A stretch of DNA of 41,974 nucleotides, taken from contig BJOX01000061.1 of the NCBI GenBank assembly GCA_009731375.1, positions 259,426 to 301,399 of the forward strand, given 5' to 3'. A program made the translations under genes and the position numbers. This document shows, one piece after another, positions 31,321 through 41,414 of this stretch (its first letter is position 1; every line of letters begins with the position of its first letter). The notes under the pieces are model-generated. The model had not been told where the DNA came from. It did no database searches and worked only from the letters and a program-made list of their open reading frames with translations. This DNA comes from Paulinella micropora (Eukaryota > Cercozoa > Imbricatea > Euglyphida).

Positions 31321-34300
31321 TCAAGGGAAAACGACTGCTCGTATTTCAGAAAGTTGCTTAGATAGATCTTCTATAATAAGCAAAAGATTATTATTTTGTT
31401 TTTCTAAATTAACTACCTTTTCTGATAATTGTTGAACCGCTTTAATTAATGGTGCGATAAACTCTGAATAACCTATACCATAACCAACATCACCACTATC
31501 AACACATTTAACATCTTCTGGATTAACACGCACACCCTTCAATTCGCATTCTTTTCTTTGCTTTGGACACGGAACCATAATTGTTTCTTTTATAAAACCG
31601 CCAAAATCTAGCATATTCATTTCTGTTAGTATGTCCTCTAATTCTTGTGCTATTAAGCCACTCCTACATTTTTTTTTTAATCATCAATCATACGATAGCA
31701 GACTGGATTTAACTTATTAATAAAATCTAAGAGCATTCCTTTATATCTTCTTTTTTTCTCCTGTCTGAATATTGAATTGGATTAGACGATACCCATATTG
31801 CCCATCGCTTGCTCTTAAAGACATTAAAACAGCATTACGATTTTCCCATATAAAACCTTCCGTTGTGTTCGTGCCACATCTAAATCTTAAAGCATAACTT
31901 GTTATACCACCTCCAACGCCACCTGCTAGTGCTGTTCCTCCGCTTAATGATTTACTCGCACCAGATTGAGACATATAAATTCCTCTGTCTGTATTTGCTG
32001 TCTCCCACATAAATATTCCTCTCGCATTCGTCCCGTCTGTTCCTCCTTGTATTCCTATCTTTGCTCCACTAGTTAATGTTGTGGTCGTTAGCACTCCCGT
32101 GTATGTAATACCTGCATTTGCTGTTATTAATCCACTCGCCGTTATTGCCTTTGTTGTTAATAAGCCTGATGTATCAAGTTCAAGAGCCACAGACCAAGGA
32201 ACAGCAGTCCCAACACTTTTCCCACTATCATACAAAAATCTAAGTTTGTTGGAAAATTATTAATTAAAAAGTTTGAACTTGCATAACTTGATTTCCATCC
32301 CGCGCCATCTAAATAAACATCAAAACCCATATTTATGCTCTTATATCCTAAATTAAATAGTCCAAATGTAGGATTTCTATCTTCTGTTGTAATCGCTTGT
32401 ATGTGTGCTCCAGCAGTATTATTATTAAAAGTCCCATACAATTCTAAACCCGCTGTCGTACCTACTCCTTTTGTTGTGTTTCCTATAATTATCGGTTTGC
32501 CTAGTGCTGTTGTTATTTTATCACTCGTCGTTAATGTTGTTGTTGATATCCCCGCACTAGCCGTTATCAATCCTTTTGTCCATAAAGTTCCGTTTGCCCC
32601 ATTTAATGACATTAACAATTGTTCATTAGAAATTTCCCACACAAAACCATCTGCCGAAGCAAAACCAGACCTAAATCTTCTAGCAAAGCCTGAAATATCG
32701 TTGCCTGCAACCGCAGACCCTCCAGATAGACTTTTACCTGCCCCTGGTTGAGCCATATAAATCCCCCATCCTGTGTTGTCTGTATCCCACAGAAATATAC
32801 CCTGTCCAGTTCCTCCATCTACTTTATTTTGAATAGATAACTTGCAACCTCCATCTACTGTTAATAATTCGCTCGCCGTTAATGCGGTTGTAGTCATGCA
32901 GCACTTGTTATGTTGTTTGAGTTCATATCCAAAGCACTATAAAACCGCATACCGCCAGCATTGTTAAAACGGACAATGTCAGATGAAGCACTTTTATTAT
33001 CCAACGTTTTGAAATATAAAGGCCTGCTCGTTTTACATCAAATGCTACATTCGTGAATACATAACCTCTTTGGTTCGCGGTTCCACTTGTAGCAGTATTT
33101 AGAGTAAATAAAAAATATTGATAATCACCTGATGTCTGTGAAAAGAATATATCTCCTCCATTTTGGTTTAATATCCTCGCTCCATTATATGTTATATTTC
33201 CACCATTAATGATTTCTTGATTATTAAAATCAGCCGTTTGTGTTAAAGTTAGATATTTTATCGTAGTGCTCGCCCCATTAAATGTTTTACTTCCCGTTAT
33301 GGTTTGGTCTCCTGTTAGTTTCACATTTTGTACATCTAATGTATCCACATAACTTTTGTTTGCTCCGTCCGTTGTTGCTGATGGTGTGGCTAAGTTTGTT
33401 ATTCTGTTGTTGTTCAAACTTAATGTTGTTCCAGTTGCGGTTATAATTAAAGTATTACCTGAATATAACTCGACATATGAACCAGTTATTTGTATCGGAT
33501 ACCAAGTCGCTGTTGCTGTTTTTAGTGCTGCAATCATTCCTATTTTTGTATCAGGCGATGCCGATGCCGTCAAAAGTAGTAGGATTGGATGAACCACTTA
33601 CTTCTAAAGTTGATGTAATTTTTTTTTCCTGCTATGGTTTGGTCCCCTGTTAGTTTAACCACCGAACCATCAACTGCAAGAGTGGTGAGATTAATTCCAT
33701 TATATGTAGAAGCCCCTGAAATAGCATAACCGCCCATATTTAATGCTCCTGTCATACTGGCGGTGCCGTCTAATCTAAGAAAGGGCGATACCACATTTCG
33801 CCATTGTCCCGTGCTATAAATAAGCAGTTGATTATCTGTTGCTGTTGTTATAATCACATCACTATGTGTATCAATACTTCCACTTGCCGACACGTTCACG
33901 TTGTTGGAGTCGTGCTCTAATAACTAAGTTGCGATAGCCCTACCATTTAGTTGATTTAAATTTGTAATGTTTTGGTTGTTCATATTTATTCCTCCAGTCA
34001 TACTAGCAGTGCCGTCTAATCTCAGAAAGGGTGAAGTCGTATTTCTCCATTGTCCCGTGCTATAAATAAGCAGTTGGTTATCTGATGGGAAGCCTGTTAT
34101 TGTCACATCGCTGTGGCTATCTATACTTCCACCTGCTGACACTTTATTATTATTATCATTATGCTCAAATATTCATTCATCAACATCTTTGGTATTTAGT
34201 AAATTAACTCCTGTTATATTCTTCCTTCCCATATTAATATTGCCGAATTCATCAACATTTATCGGAAATGTTTTATTTACCCAGTTTATTGAATTATATG

Positions 34301-34832
34301 TTATATTTTGGCTATTAATGAGGTTATGACTACATCAGAAAGTGTTTCAATTGAACCGAAGGTGGTATTCTTCCATTTACCATCTACATCATTATATGTT
34401 AAGTATTGACCGACCAATGGTGCAGATATGTTTGTGTCTATCAAATTATAAAGGCTGGTTTGGTGCGGATTGGAAGTATTGCTTCTGTTGAGTTGAGGCT
34501 TTGACTTCGTCGTTGTCCCTCACTCGTTGCTCTGTATAGTATAAATTTTTTCCTTCTTTGATGTCTGATGTTGATTTTAAAGCGAGACGTGTGTCAAAGC
34601 GGTTATCAGTCCAATAATAATTAAGTTCTTCTTTTAGGTCTGTTGTTGATTTTAAAGCGAGACGTGTGTCATATCGCGCATCAGTATAATAAAGATTTAT
34701 TGGGTCGGAATCTTCTGGCACTCTGTCTGTGTTTAAACCCACTATGATCGTTTTCGTTAGGTCAAGGTTAAGTATATTTAGCCTATCAACTGCCAACTCA
34801 TTAAGGCCAAGTAATGATTTATATTGCGACAT
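31321..34832 (-). pseudogene. Long phage-like fibre with C-terminal S74 chaperone domain, broken
   Basis: About 1,160 codons in several frames. The N-terminus (34832-34446) has MSQYKSLLGLNELAVDRLNI and repeats of LYYTDARYDTRLALKSTTDL, a common phage tail-fibre repeat. The middle holds two copies of DNQLLIYSTGQWRN...LRLDGTASMTG (about 34000-34120 and 33740-33870), then KLTGDQTITGSKTFNG-type repeats and Gly/Ser/Thr-rich beta stretches. The C-terminus has LLDFINKLNPVCYRM, GLIAQELEDIL (about 31650) and a coiled coil ending LSKQLSEIRAVVFP, the pattern of the S74 intramolecular chaperone. At least six shifts or stops occur, including a TAA before an A run near 31680. TTTATATAAG precedes the ATG. 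Confidence 0.75.
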
Positions 34833-34891
34833 CTTATATAAAATAAATATTTAATTTTAAAAATACTAAAAAATAAAACTTTTAGTATAGA

Positions 34892-35410
34892 ATGCCAAGT
34901 CCAGAAGCGAGCCGACAAAATTGGGGAAAAGCAGTTGATGGAATAAAACAAAAGGCTAAGCAGAGAAAAATGGAACATGCCAAAAAGGTTTTGGAACAAT
35001 ACCAAAACGCGGTTAAAAGTGAAGACGAAGATATGGAACGAAAAATAGCAGAGATAGAAAATAAGAATTTAGCAACAGATATTATTAATGAGAAGGACCA
35101 AGATGACCTACCCGAGCAGAGTGAGAGTGAAGATGAATGCGATTTTACTGACATCATCGCTGAAAAGATGGCGAAAACGAAGATAAGAAGAAAGAAAGCG
35201 GAAACTAAGAGAGAAAAGAAGAAGAGTAAGAAACCAGAGCCTGAGCCGGAGAGTGAAAAAAGTGAAAGCGAGTAGTGAAAAAGAAGAACCGAAACCTAAG
35301 AAAGGGAAAGGTAAGAAATCAAACATATCTGTTAATGTTTTTGCTCGACAACAGCAATCTAAGAAAGAAAAAAATAATGAAGGAATATCTAGGATGTTTT
35401 TGAAATTTTA
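34892..35410 (+). pseudogene. Charged coiled-coil protein, frameshifted
   Basis: The ATG after TTTTAGTATAGA opens MPSPEASRQNWGKAVDGIKQ and a Lys/Glu-rich helix to 35275. The neighbouring frame continues in the same style (EEPKPKKGKGKKSN) and ends with ISVNVFARQQQSKK...GISRMFLKF at 35410. One shift near 35240 (A run) would join them. The start is divergent from the fibre gene, 59 bp away, so they probably share a bidirectional promoter region. Possibly a nucleic-acid or integrase accessory protein. Family not recognised. Confidence 0.5.
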
Positions 35411-35417
35411 AATATAG

Positions 35418-36385
35418 ATGAGTGAGGAAAATCAACTTGACAATAAACATATAATTATTAATGAGGAAGACACACCTACGGGGAAAGTAGTTAAAACAAA
35501 AGAAGAAGAAGCACTAGAAATCCATCATCAGAAAAAGAACCCGAAAATATGGAACACAATATGGGTTGATAAACCATTAGACCAAGTTTTTCTCGACTTA
35601 GCAGATATGAGTAAGATAAAAGACAAGAAAGGAAATAAAGGATATGCTTGGATGCTCGTTTGGATTGATTGTCATTCAAGATATTTAATAACCATTCCAC
35701 TAAAAATAAAGCAGCAAAAGAAGTTTATTATGCTTTGAAATCAATCAAATATAAACCGAAATCAATTACTACCGACAGCGGGGGAGAATATAAAGGAGCG
35801 ATCCGCGAATATTTTGTTGAAAATGGAATTAGACATGATGTAGTTGAAGTTGGCGACCATAGAGCCTTAGCGGTTGTTGATAGAGTTATAAGGAGTATTA
35901 GAAGATGGCTAGACCTTTTATTTGAAACCAATCGTAATTTTGATTGGGTCAGTTATATTCAAGACTTAGTCAATGCTTACAATCATAAAGTTCATAGAGG
36001 GATTCAGGCTAAACCGGCGGAAGTATTTTTCGGTAGAGATAAAAATAAACAAATGAAAACAAGAGATAATTTAATTGACGAATTCAATGTTGGTGATAGT
36101 GTAAGAAAAGAAAACCAAGGGAATTTATTTTCCAAAGGTGGGAAGACTTTCAGTAAAATTATTTATAAAGTCAAAGGTCGTTCCGGATTTAAGTTAATAT
36201 TAAATAACGATTAGTTAGTAAGCCCTAGAGATTTATTGAAAACTGATTTTATTAAGCCAATTGACGAAGAAAAAGATATGAAGGAGAAAACTAAAGAACT
36301 GCTAAAGAGGGAAGAAATAGAACCACAAAACATAAGAACTAGCAAGAGGGAACGAAAAGCAAAAGTCCAATTTTATATTTCATAA
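35418..36385 (+). pseudogene. int: Retroviral-type (rve) integrase, frameshifted
   Basis: Catalyses insertion of the element. The first frame (35418-35738) carries IWNTIWVDKPLDQ-type leader residues, the first acidic site in FLDLADMSKIKDKKGNKGYA, and WIDCHSRYL. After a shift near 35703 the second frame has SITTDSGGEYKGAIREYF (second Asp) and GDHRALAVVDRVIRSIRRW, where the third acidic position is Asp, not the usual Glu. A C-terminal SH3/chromo-like part follows (FNVGDSVRKENQ..., RDLLKTDFIKPID), interrupted by TAG at 36212-36214, and ends at the TAA at 36385. The start ATG has AAATATAG upstream and follows the previous gene by 7 bp. Confidence 0.85.
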
Positions 36386-36395
36386 AATACGGAGT

Positions 36396-36464
36396 AGAAT
36401 TCTCTTTCGGATTTATATGTTAGCTTTTATGCTTTGGTATGTCATAAATCCGAAAAGGAATTCT
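36396..36464. terminator. Long imperfect hairpin between convergent genes
   Basis: AGAATTCTCTTTCGGATTTAT (36396-36416) pairs with CATAAATCCGAAAAGGAATTCT (36443-36464) with few mismatches. It lies at the meeting point of the integrase and the minus-strand intron gene and overlaps the latter's last codons. Confidence 0.65.
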
Positions 36465-36975
36465 GAAAGGTTGTTTAATCGAACACGATAAGCGGACTTG
36501 ATAATTAAGCCGTAGTAAATAGCGATTTTGTCAATATTATCCCAAGTTCTGAATAACTTAAAAGACCCATCAACAAATTCAACAACGAACCGCTCGGGTA
36601 ATTGGTCTTTCCGCATTGAGGACTTGTAGCAATTCAACTTCACTGGTATCATCCCTTCATTTCTCTCAAGAAAAAGTTTCGCAACACCATTTTTTCTTTC
36701 AATGTGTGCCCGACTGCAGTTTTCCCTCTAGTGGCTGTTTGCTGTTGGCGTTAGGACTGCGAGCGACTACTATTGCCCTATTCCCACCCAACTCCTTCGG
36801 AATATTATCCGCCCTGATGCGACCCACCCATAAAACTTCAAGAGCATCAGACAACTCCTGCAAAAAAATTATATAGAAAGGAAACAAGCAACAAACTTAC
36901 CTTTACTTCGGGGTCTTCTGGCTGGTCTTGAACTTCCTCCTCTGGTTCCTCACGTGCGGATGGGTCGTCCGCCAT
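36413..36975 (-). CDS. Hypothetical gene with a 43-nt spliceosomal intron (frameshift downstream)
   Basis: Exon 1 (36975-36901) encodes 25 codons, MADDPSAREEPEEEVQDQPE and a short acidic remainder. A GTAAGT donor at 36900, a pyrimidine-rich tract and TTTTTTTGCAG at 36858 define a 43-nt intron in phase 0. Exon 2 reads ELSDALEVLWVGRIRADNIP and KELGGNRAIVVARSPNANSK. A one-base shift near 36700 leads to the frame carrying KDQLPERFVVEFVDGSFKLF and WDNIDKIAIYYGLI, ending at 36413. The total is about 165 residues. No family is recognised. It lies convergent to the integrase near the right terminus. Confidence 0.55.
36858..36900 (-). other. Putative 43-nt spliceosomal intron
   Basis: GTAAGT at the 5' side, T-rich tract and GCAG at the 3' side. 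Removing it keeps the frame open between an acidic N-terminal exon and the downstream exon. Without splicing the upstream frame ends soon after. Confidence 0.6.
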
Positions 36976-37256
36976 CTACACACACAAAAAACTGCGAGGG
37001 TTTGGACTTCTTCTCTTGACCACTTTGGGAATTCTGAAAAAGTCGCAGAATGAAAAAAAAAGAAACAGACAAAAAACACGTGATTGAATTTCTGGATTTT
37101 CTGCTGACAATTTGAAATGCCAATAAAAAGGAAAAGCGAAAAATTTTTTACACCACAGACCGGAAAACACCAATTTTAGCCACTTGGTGCGGTATTTTTT
37201 TTTGCCTACACCAACTCTGACACTGGACAACTTTTGGTGTTGAACCAAGACTAATA

Positions 37257-37720
37257 ATGAGCGATAGCGAGGAGGAATATATGGAAAGACAAGAAATAAA
37301 CAAATGGTTTGAAAAACTGAAAGATAAAACTTACTTTGAAATAAATAGATTTAAGATAAGAAATGAAACAAAAGCAGAAATAATACAAAGCAAACTTGAC
37401 GAGAATGAAAAGGAAAGGATTGAATTGGAGAAACAAAAAGAGACTGCGAAAATAAAGCGAATGCGATCGACGAAATACTTGCGAAAAGAATAGGAGAAAA
37501 AGAAAGAAAAGAGAAAATTGAACAAATGAAACGAGAAAAAAAGAGAGAAGAAGAACAGAAGAAAAAACAATTAAGATTGCTTGAAAATTGTTTAAGTGCA
37601 GAAAATCAACCGATGGGAATAGAAGACGAGATAAAAGCACGAAAGATGATTGATAGTGGAAAAACATCAACAAAAATAATTCAATCATATGAGAAATACA
37701 AAAGACAGAGAATTGAATAA
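37257..37720 (+). pseudogene. Coiled-coil protein, frameshifted
   Basis: MSDSEEEYMERQEINKWFEK opens a Lys/Glu-rich helix running to 37491. From about 37455 the neighbouring frame reads more naturally (NAIDEILAKRIGEKE) and joins the frame 37526-37720, which contains LRLLENCLSAENQPMG, IEDEIKARKMIDSGKTSTKI and ends KYKRQRIE. The original product would be about 155 residues, mostly a single charged helix. Last gene before the right inverted repeat. Function unknown; ACTAATA precedes the ATG. Confidence 0.5.
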
Positions 37721-37920
37721 AATAGTAGTTTTCACTACTAACTCCTTTGACACATAGGAGTATAAACTAGTGTGCTTTCAATTAAAAAAATTGGGCGAAC
37801 GCCCTCCTCATTTCAAATAAATTTTATCTACCATATTTTCATTTTGTGGTAGGTGGTTGAACCGGAGTTGCTTCTAAAGAGGAAGACGAAAAAGGTCAAT
37901 TTAATGATGTATATATGTTT
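37721..37920. other. Subterminal spacer with hairpins
   Basis: Right after the coiled-coil stop come TAGTAG-TTTTCA-CTACTA and GGGCG-AA-CGCCC. No gene is seen. The first hairpin is a likely terminator. Confidence 0.5.
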
Positions 37921-38221
37921 TCTCGTAGTGTGCTATAGAATGATATTTGTCTGTTTTTGTTTCTTTGTATTTATTTTGTTTTTATTTAAAAACCTAAAAA
38001 AAAATTGAAAACTTTTTCTTGTTTTTATTTAAAAGCGAAATGAAGAGAAGGAAATATTTCTTTATTGTGCTTTCTTGTATTTATCAAAAATTTTGCTTTT
38101 TTATTTTTCTGTTTTGTTGCTTAGTATTGATTTGCGGGAAATGAATACTAAGCAACGATGAAATTTGTATAGCCATTTTGAGGCACGAAAAATGGTATTA
38201 AAAATTTTATATTATACTACT
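37921..38221 (-). repeat. Right terminal inverted repeat
   Basis: Inverted counterpart of 17006-17297. It ends ATACTACT at 38221, followed by the CAATTT duplication. Confidence 0.92.
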
Positions 38222-38227
38222 CAATTT
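38222..38227. repeat. Target site duplication, right (CAATTT)
   Basis: Second copy of CAATTT, directly after the right terminus. See 17000-17005. Confidence 0.85.
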
Positions 38228-38484
38228 ACCGGTAATTTGGATAGTCTTAGTCATAGGCAGGTTCATAGGCCGGACAGTTATTAATACCTTTATTACTGAC
38301 AAGGACACTTTCTAGAGTATTCGCGAATCATAGTCTAGAATGCCTAGAATCAAATGAGTATTACCATTCTGTTAAAGTCATAACATTTTGTGTGACCCAA
38401 AGTTATTAAAAGTCTTTTCTTCGGTTATTATTTACCCTTAGCGGGGTAGCTTCCCTAAACTCTGCGTTTGAGAGATAGATTACG
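38228..38484 (+). other. Leader of a retrotransposon, host side of the right junction
   Basis: AT-rich unique sequence lies between the target duplication and the gag-like frame. With 16577-16999 on the other side of the virus it may form one interrupted LTR or leader. I could not find a second LTR or a primer-binding site. Confidence 0.35.
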
Positions 38485-40192
38485 TTGGTTATGAGCCTTG
38501 CCAAGGAGACAAGCGTGTCGAAGCACGTATTGAGTCAAGTGCCCATATTCGAGGGCGATGACCAAAGCTTTTGGCCTTGGTCAAGCAAGTTTCAGAAGCA
38601 CATGCAAGGGGTATCTGTCCACGTGGCAGAGATGGTATCTGTGGCATTGGCTGACCCAGCTAAAGCCAAAAAGGATTTTCCTTACGATGAAGCACGGGCT
38701 AAGGCGGCAGAAGATTTAGAAGAGCCCGACTCGCCCATAAGTGATAGTGAGGAAGATGAAGAGTCAGATGCCTCTCAGAGAGGAAGACTGAGACCCCAGA
38801 CAAAGAAAGAAGATCACAAACAACCAGAAGATTGGGATAAAATGACAGCAGAACCAAAAGAGAGAGTGGAAAGAGAAAGAAGCAAGGAAGAGGAAAAGAC
38901 TAAGTAAAAAACAATATACAAGAAGAAAGACAGCTGTCCGCAAAGAGAAGAAATATTATGAAAGGATTAAAACTTTGCAGTTATGTCTGTCTGTGGCCTT
39001 TTCCAAAGACAATGTATCTAACTTCTTGCGAACACAGAAGACGAAAGGACCCATTGAAGAGTTGATAGCAGTAAGAGATCAGTGGGGATGCATTTCCGGA
39101 GCGGGTAGGTACATGTTAGAGGAAGAGTTTGAGAGAACGAGGCCAAGGGCAGGTGAGAGGTATATAGACTGGCTAAATGAATTTCTCGCAAAGAAAATTC
39201 AGCTTGAAAGTTTACGTGGGACGCCATTTTCCGATGAGGAAGCAAAGAGAAAGCTATTTAAGAAACTGCGCTACCATCCAGCTTTCGGAGATAAATTCAG
39301 GTGGACCACTATGATCTCCCGGCCAGACTAAGACCAAATTTCTCGGAATTATGCTAAGGATAGATGGAAAATGTGGGAAGAAAAGGAAAGACGTAACAAA
39401 TTCCGTGAAAGAAAAGCTCAAATACGCAAACATAACAACAGGAAATCTCGGGATGGCAAGCAGCAGCAAGAAACCAATCTCCTAATGGATAACAAAGGGA
39501 AAAGGGGAGACAATAAACCGGGACCAAAGACAGCTCCAAACTGGACACTCAAAGTCACGTGTTTCGGATGTGATGCCAAAGGCCATACCATGAGATATTG
39601 CCCGGTGATTTCGGAAAAGTTCCGCAAAGAAGGAAAATTGAAGCGGAATCAAACAGAAGACAAGTCCACAGAACAAGAAAAGAACGAACAAAAGAACAAC
39701 TACAAGAACAAAAAGAAACCCTTTTACAAGAAAAGGAAAGCACTCACTTTGATAACAACTGACAACGACAAAAACGAAAACGAACAAAGTGACTCTGACA
39801 CAAACGTTGCTTTAATCCATATGGGGAACACTTATGATAAGAGCGATGATGATGAGGAGGAAAGAGAAAAAGAGGATGAGCAACCAAGCTCACCACTCCA
39901 CGAGTCTACAAGTCCCCAAGCCCTTTTGAACGATACAAAGACCACACCTAGGGTAGGGAATAGACGTAGTGAGAGTGGAGAAGGACGGGAAGTGCGGTTA
40001 GTATCGGCCATCCTACGAGGTCCCTCCTCACTACGGGGAGAAGGCAAGGAAGTGCGGTTAGTATCCGCCACCCCACGATGTTTCCCAGTCATCCCTAACC
40101 CTAACGAAACTCCTTTGAGGCTTGAGAGTTCTTACGGAGTCACGCCTGACACGAAGTGTGCAGGAATAAACAGACGCAAAAAAACCATGTAA
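38485..40192 (+). pseudogene. Retrotransposon gag with CCHC zinc knuckle, broken
   Basis: Three frames form one decayed gag. The N-terminal part 38485-38907 (PIFEGDDQSFWPWSSKFQKH, then acidic/charged) is separated by a shift from 38975-39331 (capsid-like, LEEEFERTRPRAGERYIDWL). An in-frame TAA after SRPD leads into 39371-40192, which has a basic region and one CCHC knuckle, CFGCDAKGHTMRYC (spacing C-x2-C-x4-H-x4-C), at about 39560-39601. The tail is Lys/Glu/Asp-rich with a duplicated EVRLVSA-type segment. Gag packages the element's RNA. No protease, reverse transcriptase or integrase follows before the gap, so the copy is gag-only or truncated. Lineage (Ty3- or Ty1-like) is not resolved. Confidence 0.75.
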
Positions 40193-40669
40193 TGTTTCCG
40201 TTGAAAAATCGAAAGGAAAGGGAGTATACGAAAATCACGCGAAACGATTATCTTATGCAAGGTACTGCGGATATAACAAGTGATTCGGCCAAATGTGGGG
40301 TATCAATTTTTCCGAAATTGTCCTACAGGTGATTTTGCACTTTTTGATTCAGACATTGAAAATGTGTTTTATTTAGTAAAAATAATATTGAATAAGCTGA
40401 ATAACGTATTAAAATGATTCGCCAGTTGTTTTAAAGCTTCCTAGTTTGACTTTGTGATATCAATATGAAGCCTCCTACATATGTGAGAAAGGATACTTAG
40501 TCATTTATTAAATCTTAAAATTGGTTTTTCTCATCCGTTTCAATAATGAATTTGATTACTAAATCTGCTTAATTGCATTATTACAAGCTGAATATTAAAT
40601 AATATTCGACAAATTATTAATCACTTTCGACTTGAATTTAGTATCCGGCTGGTGGAGCTCGCCGGGGGG
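40193..40669. other. AT-rich spacer, no gene seen
   Basis: Unique AT-rich DNA with no convincing open frame follows the gag remnant. A short GC-rich end just before the gap (GTGGAGCTCGCCGGGGGG) resembles host exon composition. Confidence 0.5.
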
Positions 40670-41414
40670 NNNNNNNNNNNNNNNNNNNNNNNNNNNNNNN
40701 NNNNNNNNNNNNNNNNNNNNNNNNNNNNNNNNNNNNNNNNNNNNNNNNNNNNNNNNNNNNNNNNNNNNNNNNNNNNNNNNNNNNNNNNNNNNNNNNNNNN
40801 NNNNNNNNNNNNNNNNNNNNNNNNNNNNNNNNNNNNNNNNNNNNNNNNNNNNNNNNNNNNNNNNNNNNNNNNNNNNNNNNNNNNNNNNNNNNNNNNNNNN
40901 NNNNNNNNNNNNNNNNNNNNNNNNNNNNNNNNNNNNNNNNNNNNNNNNNNNNNNNNNNNNNNNNNNNNNNNNNNNNNNNNNNNNNNNNNNNNNNNNNNNN
41001 NNNNNNNNNNNNNNNNNNNNNNNNNNNNNNNNNNNNNNNNNNNNNNNNNNNNNNNNNNNNNNNNNNNNNNNNNNNNNNNNNNNNNNNNNNNNNNNNNNNN
41101 NNNNNNNNNNNNNNNNNNNNNNNNNNNNNNNNNNNNNNNNNNNNNNNNNNNNNNNNNNNNNNNNNNNNNNNNNNNNNNNNNNNNNNNNNNNNNNNNNNNN
41201 NNNNNNNNNNNNNNNNNNNNNNNNNNNNNNNNNNNNNNNNNNNNNNNNNNNNNNNNNNNNNNNNNNNNNNNNNNNNNNNNNNNNNNNNNNNNNNNNNNNN
41301 NNNNNNNNNNNNNNNNNNNNNNNNNNNNNNNNNNNNNNNNNNNNNNNNNNNNNNNNNNNNNNNNNNNNNNNNNNNNNNNNNNNNNNNNNNNNNNNNNNNN
41401 NNNNNNNNNNNNNN
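40670..41414. other. Assembly gap of 745 bases
   Basis: Undetermined bases. Other gaps are at 1571-1801, 3874-3920, 10164-10173 and 26549-26558. Confidence 1.

Larger units (their letters stand above)
17006..38221. mobile_element. Integrated Polinton-like virus, 21.2 kb
   Basis: Long terminal inverted repeats, AGTAGTAT...ATACTACT ends and a 6-bp duplication delimit the element. It encodes a B-family polymerase with a viral protein-primed-like layout, a retroviral-type integrase, major capsid, penton, adenovirus-type protease and packaging ATPase. That is the defining gene set of Polintons and related PLVs. Base composition is clearly more AT-rich than the flanking mS29 exons. Small membrane, zinc and basic proteins and a fibre complete it. 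No helicase, primase or lipase was recognised. Many genes carry shifts or stops. Confidence 0.93.

Noticed and set aside
37251-37688. 145-residue Phe/Leu-rich minus-strand frame
   Set aside because: It mirrors the Lys/Glu-rich coiled-coil gene on the plus strand; the hydrophobic composition is the antisense of AAA/GAA codons.
17006-38221. tRNA or rRNA genes in the element
   Set aside because: No cloverleaf-like or rRNA-like segment was recognised by eye; no scan could be run.
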